From an uncultured Bacteroidales bacterium (lineage in GTDB: Bacteria; Bacteroidota; Bacteroidia; Bacteroidales; Bacteroidaceae), in contig CADCLN010000006.1 in NCBI GenBank assembly GCA_902802265.1, positions 1 to 64,000 of the forward strand: DNA of 64,000 bases, in the 5' to 3' direction. Positions 53,401 through 60,535 of this stretch are shown here, in pieces. Position 1 is the first letter of the stretch. Every line of letters begins with the position of its first letter. The notes below the pieces were generated by a model that ran no database searches, was not told where the DNA came from, and saw nothing but the letters and a program-made list of their open reading frames with translations. The position numbers and the translations under genes were made by a program.

Positions 53401-53845
53401 TGCCAATGGAACGGTAGGCTTCAGCATTCCCGAACTGGAAGAAGGACCGCACACCATGCTCATCCGAGCCTTTGACGTGCTCAACAACATGGGTAGCACT
53501 ACGCTCAATTTCAATGTTATAAAAGGTCTAAAACCCGATGTTACCAACCTCTACATCAAGACACCCGTCAGCGACAACGTCACCATGCGTGTGTATAGCG
53601 ACCGCAAAGGTTCCATCCTAAACGTAAACCTCTGGGTATATGACATGTATGGTAAACTCCATTATGCACAGTCACAGTCAGGTGAAGAAAACATCGGCGA
53701 TTACTACGAATTTGAATGGAACATCACAGGTACCGTCGGACTGGTTCCCCCAGGTGTGTATATTGCACGGGTAGGCATCTCTACGGCTGACGGAGAAGAA
53801 TGTAAGACAGCCAAGAAGATACTCATCGTGGGTTCAAACAAATAA
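50456..53845 (+). CDS. porU: Type IX secretion system sortase PorU
   Basis: A 1129-aa outer-surface cysteine peptidase of the gingipain C25 family. It removes the C-terminal signal of type IX cargo and joins the protein to lipopolysaccharide. The signal peptide is residues 1-20. The N-terminal part has SGRWVKIRVSNTGVYQLTAS, typical of PorU. The catalytic His630 lies in NYTGHGSASLLSHEQ and Cys663 in LWFTAACDVTPYD. The C-terminus (PPGVYIARVGISTADG, KKILIVGSNK) is itself a type IX signal-like domain, as expected for PorU. porV follows at 44 bp. Confidence 0.93.
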   Translation: MAKRLFILLSIFTMVIATHATNTYAEHSVLSSGRWVKIRVSNTGVYQLTASQLSEMGFNNPSAVRLFGYNLPILPEANIENISDDLTEIPLWRRSDGTLLFYSCGTIQWTKSEETKNKFTHKNNPYSNYIYYFLSEGTPVAFPSESPSTTPTHTATTFPEHSVMDMDEFSFINVGRTFFEEYEYDNNGSRTYTISTLGVNDGTVLLDIQFASTGASTLYISANGNNLMSKIFTDVTNHSSARINTISTTLSNNYANIANITLSHKASATTVTGHLDFIRANYTRKLDLNGLHFMAFRPADEFNYQVTITGAKSDTRVWKVTTPARTCEQKGSLSGSNYVAELTNEGNDEYVAVNINANFPSPEYVGEIANQDLHSCKDIEFVIIVPENGRYTAQAQRLANAHIIKEGMKCLVVRADQIYNEFSSGTPDATAYRRFMKMLYDKAQTDGSIKAPRNLLFFGACYWDNRMVTSTMKKKSPADYLLSYESDNSISMTESYLCEEYFGLLTDNSGHNPLKEAAQIGIGRLPVTDLTTATNVVTKLIKYINNENAGAWKNTICFMGDDGDNNIHMDDAENVITSTQDAFPKFRYKKIYWDHYPIVKTSTGSTYPAVLEEVNKTMHDGALVMNYTGHGSASLLSHEQVLKTEDFQKWSSPRLPLWFTAACDVTPYDMNKDNIGTEAVFNKRGAAMGFVGTARTVYSTQNRIFNRYFMKQLLGKNAAGQRNTIGEAITLAKASIATSRNISNRDAINKTHFVLIGDPAITLATPNYNIKVDQINGTAVSETNQPTISAGNVVSVTGHIEDEEGNPINDYNGTIEPVVYDNLETIKCHRNSSADTDTAYIYHDRTRTLFAGSEKVSNGQFTFSFPVPLDINYSNKTGLINLYANNGLNEAHGNCNNFIVGGTGNYVQDGNGPAITAYLNRDDFNDGDDVNETPYLFLQLHDPDGINTTGNGIGHDIEIIIDNDEQKTYSLNKYFTPTTGGYANGTVGFSIPELEEGPHTMLIRAFDVLNNMGSTTLNFNVIKGLKPDVTNLYIKTPVSDNVTMRVYSDRKGSILNVNLWVYDMYGKLHYAQSQSGEENIGDYYEFEWNITGTVGLVPPGVYIARVGISTADGEECKTAKKILIVGSNK

Positions 53846-53889
53846 TCGAAACAACGCAATCACTTCATAACGAAAAAACTAAAAACAGA

Positions 53890-55068
53890 ATGAAGAAAAA
53901 CCTTTTAATATTCGCACTTCTATTCAGCATTCTTGATGCAAAAGCACAAGATGTGAAGAACCAGCTCAACCCCGTATATTTCGGAGTTACTTCACTTGCC
54001 ATTGCTCCTGACGCACGTGCCGGCGGACTTGGCGACGTGGGAGCTGCAACCGACCCCGATGTCAACTCACAATTCTGGAACCCAGCCAAATATCCGTTCT
54101 GCATCAGTCGTGCAGGAATTTCACTCAACTACACACCTTGGTTGCGTCGTCTCGTTCAGGGCATCGACCTTGCCAACATCACAGGCTACTACCGTCTGGG
54201 CGAATATAATGCACTCTCAGCTTCGCTTCGCTATTTCTCTCTCGGAGAAGTAATTGCAGAAGGAGACTTTACGGTAAAGCCCTACGAACTTGCTTTCGAT
54301 ATTGCCTACTCGCGAATGTTGAGCGAAACATTCTCCGCAGGTGTAGCCCTTCGCTATATCCGTAGCGACCTCGGTTGGAAAGACAGCGGTATCACGCCTG
54401 GTAACGCTTTTTCTGCAGACATCTCCATCTACCACAATGGCTATCTCAACCTGGGCAGCCGCGAGTGTCAGCTGGGTTGGGGTCTCAACATCAGCAACAT
54501 CGGTAGCAAAATCTCCTACGACGAGGGTAACACCAGCGAATTCCTTCCCACCAACCTCCGTTTAGGTCTTTCCTTCCTGATACCCTTCGACGAATACAAC
54601 ACCCTTACCATCGCAGCCGATGCCAACAAACTGCTTGTGCCCACTCGACCCACCTTCGAACAATACATCGAACAGACTGGTGCCAGCGAGAAAGACTACT
54701 CTGGCTATCGTGCATGGCTCGAAGGCGAAGGATACTACAACGTATCATCCATCACAGGTATCTTCAAATCCTTCAGCGACGCACCTGGCGGATTTAAGGA
54801 AGAATTGCAGGAAATTCAATTGTCTGCAGGTTTGGAATATTCCTACAACAACCAGTTCTTCATTCGTGGTGGTTATCACTACGAACACCCCAACAAGGGT
54901 AACCGCAAATACTTCACCGTGGGAGCAGGCTTCAAGATGTCCGTCTTCGCCATCGACGCAGGCTACGTCATCTCCACAGCACAATCCAACCCACTCGACC
55001 AGACCCTCCGCCTCTCCCTCTCTTTCGACATGGACGGCATACAGGATTTGCTCGGGAAAAGAAGATAA
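53890..55068 (+). CDS. porV: Type IX secretion system outer-membrane protein PorV
   Basis: A 392-aa outer-membrane barrel of the FadL-like PorV/LptO family. It collects cargo from the translocon and shuttles it to PorU. The signal peptide ends DAKAQ. Family marks are VTSLAIAPDARAGGLGDVGA and NSQFWNPAKYPF near the N-terminus, ISLNYTPWLRRLVQGIDLAN and FFIRGGYHYEHPNKGNRKYF. It directly follows porU, the usual order. Confidence 0.93.
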   Translation: MKKNLLIFALLFSILDAKAQDVKNQLNPVYFGVTSLAIAPDARAGGLGDVGAATDPDVNSQFWNPAKYPFCISRAGISLNYTPWLRRLVQGIDLANITGYYRLGEYNALSASLRYFSLGEVIAEGDFTVKPYELAFDIAYSRMLSETFSAGVALRYIRSDLGWKDSGITPGNAFSADISIYHNGYLNLGSRECQLGWGLNISNIGSKISYDEGNTSEFLPTNLRLGLSFLIPFDEYNTLTIAADANKLLVPTRPTFEQYIEQTGASEKDYSGYRAWLEGEGYYNVSSITGIFKSFSDAPGGFKEELQEIQLSAGLEYSYNNQFFIRGGYHYEHPNKGNRKYFTVGAGFKMSVFAIDAGYVISTAQSNPLDQTLRLSLSFDMDGIQDLLGKRR

Positions 55069-55126
55069 TTATTACGCAAGGACATTATAACGTTATAACG
55101 AAAGAACAAAAAAACGCAAAACGTAC

Positions 55127-55615
55127 ATGAAGATACGAGTAGGCTTTGGCTACGATGTACACCAGCTCGTCACAGAACGAGAACTTTGGTTAGGCGGCAT
55201 TAAGATAGATCACGAAACAGGCTTGTTGGGCCATAGCGATGCCGACGTACTCATCCATGCCATCTGCGATGCCATCCTTGGGGCAGCCAACATGCGTGAC
55301 ATCGGCTACCATTTTCCGCCCAAGAAAGGAAACGAGTTTGAAAACATAGACTCCAAGATATTGCTTCGCAAAACGCTCGACCTGGTAGCCACAAGGGGCT
55401 ATCACGTGGGCAACATCGATGCCACAATCTGTGCCGAGCGGCCCAAACTCAACCCACACATTCCACAGATGCAAACCACACTGGCACACGTGATGGATAT
55501 ACCCGAAAACGATATTTCCATCAAAGCCACCACGACTGAAAAGCTCGGATTTACAGGCCGCGAAGAAGGCATCAGCGCCTACGCCGTGGTACTTTTGGAA
55601 TCTTCCGCAAGCTAA
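55127..55615 (+). CDS. ispF: 2-C-methyl-D-erythritol 2,4-cyclodiphosphate synthase
   Basis: A 162-aa cytoplasmic zinc enzyme of the MEP pathway that closes CDP-ME-2-phosphate into the cyclodiphosphate. The zinc ligands are Asp8 and His10 in GFGYDVHQL with the later His in GHSDADVLIHAICDA. Other marks are RDIGYHFPP, ICAERPKLNPHIPQM and TTTEKLGFTGREEGISAYAV. It ends in a 4-bp tail-to-tail overlap with the minus-strand gene at 55612. Confidence 0.96.
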   Translation: MKIRVGFGYDVHQLVTERELWLGGIKIDHETGLLGHSDADVLIHAICDAILGAANMRDIGYHFPPKKGNEFENIDSKILLRKTLDLVATRGYHVGNIDATICAERPKLNPHIPQMQTTLAHVMDIPENDISIKATTTEKLGFTGREEGISAYAVVLLESSAS

Positions 55616-57927
55616 TTGCTCATTTCGAGATACAAATCAATCAACGTAGTAATATCCAAAAGGTTTACAGCTCCGTCACCATTCACATCGGCCGACGGAG
55701 TTTCTGTTTGTTCACCCAGATACACATCAATCAGCATAGTGATGTCCAGCAAATCCACCTTCCCGTCAACATTCACGTCACCAAGAAGCACAGGCACAGG
55801 TTCAGCAAGCAAGGCAAGATGGAAATCGTCTGCCTTGAACCATTTTGTCGATTCCAATCCAATGGTATAAGTGCCTTTCTTGCAATAAACATTCAAGGCA
55901 AGCGGTACTCCTTGAGTACGGTCTGTCAACACAGGCGACTGCTGGGCAATATTTCCAAACACAAGGCTCACCCACGTGTCACCTTCCTCACCACCACCCG
56001 ATGCCACGACAGCCGTCAGTCGGTAATAAGCATCTTTCGTAATGTTGATATCCTGCTTGCAATAGAATGTACCGTTACCACCAGGCGACCAGGCATTAAA
56101 GATGTGATTACCTGCCATACCCGTGAAATAACGTCCATTGCCGTTCTCTGTATTTTCCCAAGGAGCAAAGGCTTCCTCGGCTTCCTCTTCAGAAGAAACT
56201 GTCCAGCCAAACACTTGATGATTTTCGCCGTTGACTTCTTTACCTAAATTTCTGGCTGTTCCCAGCTTCTCGAAAGAAGGGTTCTTGAGCTTGATGGAAG
56301 TATAATCTCTTTCCACTTCGTAACTTGCCCATTCGTTCTGGATGGCAGCCACAGCCCCATCCAACTGAGCAATCACTTCTGACACATTATTATATATAAC
56401 AGGACTTGCCAATGCAGCCATCAATCCAGCATAAAGTTCGTCGGACAGCGGACTGCCGGCATAACTCATGGCTCGATTGTAAGCAGCCACATAGGCAGCA
56501 TAGGCGGCAACCTGAGCTTCAGAAACAAAAAGCCAGTCGCTCAAGTCTGTTTCGTAGGTAGTACCTGCATCCAGCGTGTAGTTTTCATCCCATGCCACAT
56601 TCACAAAATGGTCAGAGGCTTTCAGCTTGAAGGCATCAGGACGCGACCACCCCGTCTGCAAAGAGAAAGTTGTTGCACCCGATTCCGTCTGAGTACGGCA
56701 ATAGTAGCTAAAGGGTTTCCACCCCAAAGCAAGCCGATAGCCGCTGTCCGTGGAGAATGTAAAGTCACGACCCTCACCCCACATCGTCCACAACGTTGCC
56801 TCTGCGAGGAAAGGCGTCAGCACACCCGTCTGGTTCAGGAAACACCCCGAACCCACGTTGTAGAGATACCGGTTAGTTCCGCTACTCATTTCCGTTTCAC
56901 CTCCCCAAAAATCTTTCGCTTCCACAGGCAACAACTGAGTACCTGTCAATTCAAACTCAGCCACTAAGGGAAAATGGTCACCCATCATATTGCCGTTTTC
57001 ATCCACATAATCTTCTTCCACACGCAAGTTTTTCAACGACAACTGCAAACCGATAGCAGGATTGAGGAAGAAGATTTTATCTACAATCTCGTAATTCGCC
57101 CCCGTCAATCCCTGGCTGGCATCCGTCAAAGCGTAGGCACCAGAATTAGAACTGTAATATTGAGGATAATCTCCCTTACGGGCATATTCCACCCAGGCAT
57201 CCTTCACCGTGTAGATGGAACCATTGTTGACGGCATCAACAAATAGAGCCTTCAATCGGTCGCGGGTATAGCGGCAATTCGTGTCACCCATCACAATCTT
57301 GGGTCGCCCATTCGTGTTGGCAATCACAGCATTCGCCAACTGGGTAAGCTGTATTTCGCGTGCAGCAATATCGCCTGCGTCAATTTCTGCATCCATGTGC
57401 AAAATGTAACAGTCAATCACAGCCCCACCCTGCAAGGTAATCTTATAATAGCGGTAGCCCTTGTCCACATTCTCATCGAAACCATGGTCAAAGTTTCCGT
57501 TTGTCTTTTCCCACGAAACCCAACGTTCCTCTGTAGCCTGATGCACATTTCGCCACAACAGGTTCAGTCCATCGGTATCTACCTGCGTCAGTCCACTTGC
57601 CAAAGCCTTGGCGATAGAACCGGCATCCAGCGCTCCACGCCAAGTACCTACTTGGTAGTTGCCCTCCAGCGCCGAAAGCAGCGAACCGTTATAGTTGAAG
57701 TCTTCGCTCACGGCTATGACATCATAACCTTTCTCTGCCAGATAAGAGCTGATTCGCTTGGTTCCGTCCGAACCAGGGCCATCGGGGTTTACCTCTACAT
57801 TCATGATAGAGGCAGGCAGTCCGTCCACATTCAGGGCACAGACCGTAAACGACTGATTTTGTGCCGACATACAAAACGAACAGAAACAGCACAACAAGAA
57901 TACAGTTAATCTAAACAAACGTATCAT
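55612..57927 (-). CDS. Secreted endonuclease/exonuclease/phosphatase-family protein with C-terminal dockerin
   Basis: A 771-aa exported protein (signal residues 1-22, SFCMSAQ). Residues 26-330 are an EEP fold: VCALNVDGLPASI, VIAVSEDFNY, CYILHMDAEIDAG, IVMGDTNCRYTRDRL and the catalytic GDHFPLVAEFEL. The middle (residues 350-690) is beta-rich, possibly including a carbohydrate-binding domain. Residues 717-771 are a dockerin pair with intact calcium loops, DVNVDGKVDLLDITMLIDVY and DVNGDGAVNLLDITTLIDLY. EEP enzymes cut phosphodiesters in DNA, phospholipids or inositol phosphates; which is unknown here. It lies 18 bp downstream of the C-S lyase gene. Confidence 0.82.
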   Translation of the reverse strand: MIRLFRLTVFLLCCFCSFCMSAQNQSFTVCALNVDGLPASIMNVEVNPDGPGSDGTKRISSYLAEKGYDVIAVSEDFNYNGSLLSALEGNYQVGTWRGALDAGSIAKALASGLTQVDTDGLNLLWRNVHQATEERWVSWEKTNGNFDHGFDENVDKGYRYYKITLQGGAVIDCYILHMDAEIDAGDIAAREIQLTQLANAVIANTNGRPKIVMGDTNCRYTRDRLKALFVDAVNNGSIYTVKDAWVEYARKGDYPQYYSSNSGAYALTDASQGLTGANYEIVDKIFFLNPAIGLQLSLKNLRVEEDYVDENGNMMGDHFPLVAEFELTGTQLLPVEAKDFWGGETEMSSGTNRYLYNVGSGCFLNQTGVLTPFLAEATLWTMWGEGRDFTFSTDSGYRLALGWKPFSYYCRTQTESGATTFSLQTGWSRPDAFKLKASDHFVNVAWDENYTLDAGTTYETDLSDWLFVSEAQVAAYAAYVAAYNRAMSYAGSPLSDELYAGLMAALASPVIYNNVSEVIAQLDGAVAAIQNEWASYEVERDYTSIKLKNPSFEKLGTARNLGKEVNGENHQVFGWTVSSEEEAEEAFAPWENTENGNGRYFTGMAGNHIFNAWSPGGNGTFYCKQDINITKDAYYRLTAVVASGGGEEGDTWVSLVFGNIAQQSPVLTDRTQGVPLALNVYCKKGTYTIGLESTKWFKADDFHLALLAEPVPVLLGDVNVDGKVDLLDITMLIDVYLGEQTETPSADVNGDGAVNLLDITTLIDLYLEMSN

Positions 57928-57945
57928 GATTACGACTTTCTATTT

Positions 57946-59118
57946 TTACAATTCCTTATACGCTTCCTCCAGCTGTTTCACAGCTTGTTGCAAAGTGCTG
58001 CGCGGGCATCCCACGTTCAGGCGCATATACCCCTCGCCCAATGTGCCGAACATAGCTCCTGAGTTGAGAGCGAGACGCGCTTTGTTAACAAAGAAATCCT
58101 CCAACTGCGGATGAGTTAGTCCCAGTTCGCGACAATCGAGGAACACCAGGAAACTGGCTTCAGGACGTATCATCCGAATCTTCGGGCAACACTCAGAAAG
58201 CGCTTGCTGCAAATAATCAATATTGCCCTGCACATAGGCCAGCATCTGCTGGCGCCACTCGTTGCCTTCGTCTGTATAGCACGCCCGCGCACAATCGTAG
58301 GCAAACACATTTCCGAGGTCCTGATCTGTACCTTCTATATAAGTAAAGTAAGCCCTCCGCAGGGAATCGTTGAAGACGATGGCATGAGAGCAGACAATGC
58401 CAGGCATGTTGAACGTCTTCGACGGAGCCTGCAAAGTGATGGCTATACGGCGAGCCTCTTCGCTGACTGTGGCAAAGGGGACATGCTCGTGTCCTGGCAG
58501 CACCATGTCGCAATGGATTTCGTCGCTGACGACAATAGCTCCAGCCTTCGCGCAAATGGCAGCCACACGTTGTAACGTCTCACGACTCCAGCAAATGCCT
58601 GCAGGATTGTGTGGATTGCATAGAACCATCAGCTTGCAGCCCTGAATATCGCGTTCCAATGCCTCAAAGTCCATTTCAAACGAGTCGGCTGTTCGGCGCA
58701 ACGCATTCTGCACCACGATGCGCCCCGTAGCCTCGGGCACCAAGTGAAATGGATGGTACACAGGCTGCTGAATCAACACTTTGTCGCCCTTCTCGGTGAA
58801 AGTCTGCAAGGCAAGAAAGATGCCAGACACCACACCTGGCACATAGCTGACCATTTCGGGCGACACGTCCATGTTGTGCAAACGCTTTACCCATCGGCAG
58901 ATGGCTTCCTTATAGCTGGGCATACCACAGGTGTAGCCCAATATGCCTTGCTGCATACGGCGGGCAATGGCATTCATCACAAACGGCGGCGTGCGGAAAT
59001 CCATGTCTGCCACCCACAGGGGCAACACGTCGGTACGCCCACAAAGGTCCATCAGTCCTTCATATTTGAAACAGTCCGTATGCTCGCGCCGAACCTGTTC
59101 ATCAAAGTTATAAACCAT
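57946..59118 (-). CDS. PatB/MalY-type PLP-dependent C-S lyase (aminotransferase fold)
   Basis: A 390-aa cytoplasmic fold-type I PLP enzyme. I use ATG 59118, since the frame upstream reads into the promoter. It has LPLWVADMDFRTPPFVMNAI, GILGYTCGMPSYKEAICRWV, LCNPHNPAGICWSRETLQRV, VVSDEIHCDMVLPGHEHVPF and the PLP lysine in LQAPSKTFNMPGIVCSHAI. These enzymes are usually cystathionine beta-lyases releasing homocysteine, pyruvate and ammonia, or related C-S lyases. It has a -7 box at 59149-59156 and is the first gene of a pair with the dockerin protein. Confidence 0.92.
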   Translation of the reverse strand: MVYNFDEQVRREHTDCFKYEGLMDLCGRTDVLPLWVADMDFRTPPFVMNAIARRMQQGILGYTCGMPSYKEAICRWVKRLHNMDVSPEMVSYVPGVVSGIFLALQTFTEKGDKVLIQQPVYHPFHLVPEATGRIVVQNALRRTADSFEMDFEALERDIQGCKLMVLCNPHNPAGICWSRETLQRVAAICAKAGAIVVSDEIHCDMVLPGHEHVPFATVSEEARRIAITLQAPSKTFNMPGIVCSHAIVFNDSLRRAYFTYIEGTDQDLGNVFAYDCARACYTDEGNEWRQQMLAYVQGNIDYLQQALSECCPKIRMIRPEASFLVFLDCRELGLTHPQLEDFFVNKARLALNSGAMFGTLGEGYMRLNVGCPRSTLQQAVKQLEEAYKEL

Positions 59119-59148
59119 AGTTTTTACTTCTTTTATGTTTTTTCGCTG

Positions 59149-59156
59149 CAAAAATA
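59149..59156 (-). promoter_or_regulatory. -7 box of the C-S lyase gene
   Basis: TATTTTTG on the minus strand, 31 bp before the start at 59118. The -33 element is unclear. Confidence 0.5.
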
Positions 59157-59200
59157 CAAAAAAAATGATAAACGGTGAACGAGAAATGACAAATAATTCC

Positions 59201-59208
59201 TATCTTTG
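59201..59208 (+). promoter_or_regulatory. -7 box of the rubrerythrin-rubredoxin pair
   Basis: TATCTTTG, 53 bp before the ATG at 59262. No clear -33 element. Confidence 0.55.
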
Positions 59209-59261
59209 CGCCAACATTTTTAGTTTCTCTATTTATTAACCTTTTAAAGAACACGATTATT

Positions 59262-59828
59262 ATGGTAAAGAAATGGGTATGCCCAGTATGCGGCTATGTT
59301 TATGAGGGTGAAAATCCTCCAGAAAGATGTCCTCAATGCAAAGTTCCTGGCTCAAAGTTCAAGCTGAAGGAAGAAACTGACGGACTGCAGTTTGCCTGTG
59401 AACACGAACTCGGTGTAGCCAAGGCTATTCCAGAGGGCGAAGAAGGTGCATTCGTCCTGCAAGGACTGAAAGACCACTTCACGGGTGAATGTACCGAAGT
59501 AGGTATGTATCTGGCCATGGCACGCCAAGCCGACCGCGAAGGTTATCCTGAAGTGTCCGAAGCCTTCCGTCGTTATGCTTACGAAGAGGCTGACCATGCT
59601 TCACGCTTTGCAGAACTGCTCGGCGAAATGGTTTGGGACACCAAGACAAACCTCAAGGCCCGCATGGAGGCTGAAGAAGGCGCTTGTGCTGCAAAACTCG
59701 AAATTGCGAAGGTAGCCAAGAAGCTCAACCTCGACGCCATCCACGACACCGTACACGAAATGGCTAAGGACGAGGCTCGCCACGGCGCAGGCTTCCAGGG
59801 ACTCTACAACAGATTCTTTAAAAAATAA
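59262..59828 (+). CDS. Reverse rubrerythrin (N-terminal rubredoxin, C-terminal diiron domain)
   Basis: A 188-aa cytoplasmic peroxidase. Residues 1-36 are a rubredoxin-type Fe(Cys)4 site (Cys7, Cys10, Cys23, Cys26 in [20 protein letters not shown]). Residues 50-188 are a ferritin-like four-helix diiron domain with EEADHASRF and [10 protein letters not shown] as the paired ExxH motifs. This order is the reverse of classical rubrerythrin; reverse rubrerythrins of anaerobes reduce hydrogen peroxide and oxygen using NADH through electron carriers. The rubredoxin gene 15 bp downstream is the likely electron donor. Confidence 0.92.
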   Translation: MVKKWVCPVCGYVYEGENPPERCPQCKVPGSKFKLKEETDGLQFACEHELGVAKAIPEGEEGAFVLQGLKDHFTGECTEVGMYLAMARQADREGYPEVSEAFRRYAYEEADHASRFAELLGEMVWDTKTNLKARMEAEEGACAAKLEIAKVAKKLNLDAIHDTVHEMAKDEARHGAGFQGLYNRFFKK

Positions 59829-59843
59829 AAACGCGCAAAAACT

Positions 59844-60005
59844 ATGCAGAAATACGTATGTGATGTATGCGGCTGGGAATACGACCCCGCAGTAGGTGTG
59901 CCAGAAGCAGGAATTGCACCAGGCACAGCCTTCGAAGATCTTCCAGACGATTTTGAATGCCCACTTTGCTCAGTAGGCAAAGACCAATTCTCTCCAGCAG
60001 AATAA
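59844..60005 (+). CDS. Rubredoxin
   Basis: A 53-aa mononuclear iron electron carrier. It reads [20 protein letters not shown] at the start and [20 protein letters not shown] near the end; the iron ligands are Cys6, Cys9, Cys39 and Cys42. The length and CxxCG/CPxC spacing are classical, except that the Gly after the last Cys is Ser. It follows the reverse rubrerythrin by 15 bp and probably passes it electrons for peroxide reduction in the cytoplasm. Confidence 0.95.
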   Translation: MQKYVCDVCGWEYDPAVGVPEAGIAPGTAFEDLPDDFECPLCSVGKDQFSPAE

Positions 60006-60533
60006 CCAAATCTTTCCTTTCATGGTGTATGCCCCTTTGATTGCATCTCTCTGGGTTACTGCCATAAGAAATTTTTATCAAACAAGCTTTTTGCCTGCAT
60101 TTTCAGCGAAGGCGAAAGGCTTGTTTGATAGTATATCCATACTACCCATTTAGGGCTTCGGGCACGTGTTTTGAGGCCTCTTAAAGGGAGGGAAATTGGG
60201 GATTTCAGCACTTGTTCGGATTTGTGATTCTTCGGAGTTTGCGGATAAGGAATTGTAATTCTTGCAATTCCCACATTTCTCTTCTCGATACTGAGAGCAA
60301 ACTGTCCTAAGAAATTCTCCCCTATAGGCTGACTCATGTTCCTGCAGCAAAGTTCTTCCATGCTGGCGGCAAAACTTTGCTGCTGAAGTGACAGAACTTT
60401 GCTGCTGAAGTGGCAGAACTTTGCTGCTGGAGTGGCAGAACTTTGCTGCTGAAGTAGCAGAACTTTGCTGCTGAAGTAGCAGAACTTTGCTGCTGGAGTA
60501 GCAGAACTTTGCTGCTGAAATGGCAGAACTTTG
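60006..60533. other. 528-bp convergent intergenic region
   Basis: No gene is supported. It contains a long hairpin (60076-60130), a smaller inverted repeat GGAATTG/CAATTCC (60049-60055 region not included; arms 60249-60255 and 60265-60271), and the 22-bp tandem array that runs to the stop of the AddB-like gene (60345-60535). Any open frame across the array only reads the repeat. Confidence 0.55.
60076..60130. other. 55-nt imperfect hairpin
   Basis: TATCAAACAAGC (60076-60087) pairs with GCTTGTTTGATA (60119-60130). The stem continues inward through two G-T pairs to GCCT/AGGC (60093-60096 with 60110-60113). It is about 70 bp after the rubredoxin stop. There is no U-tract, so it may be a processing or stabilising structure rather than an intrinsic terminator. 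Confidence 0.5.
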
Positions 60534-60535
60534 CT
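60345..60535. repeat. 22-bp tandem array, copy C of the AGAACTTTGCT family
   Basis: Seven full units of CAGAACTTTGCTGCTGAAGT plus two variable bases, at 60370, 60392, 60414, 60436, 60458, 60480 and 60502, and a partial eighth (60524-60535). Changes are limited to a few positions. An inverted core, GCAGCAAAGTTCTT, stands just upstream (60345-60358). The last partial unit overlaps the stop codon (60534-60536) of the AddB-like gene. The units share the AGAACTTTGCT core with elements A and B but not their second core. Confidence 0.85.

Noticed and set aside
60345-60535. CRISPR array
   Set aside because: The units are directly tandem with 22-bp period and no unique spacers; no cas genes are present.
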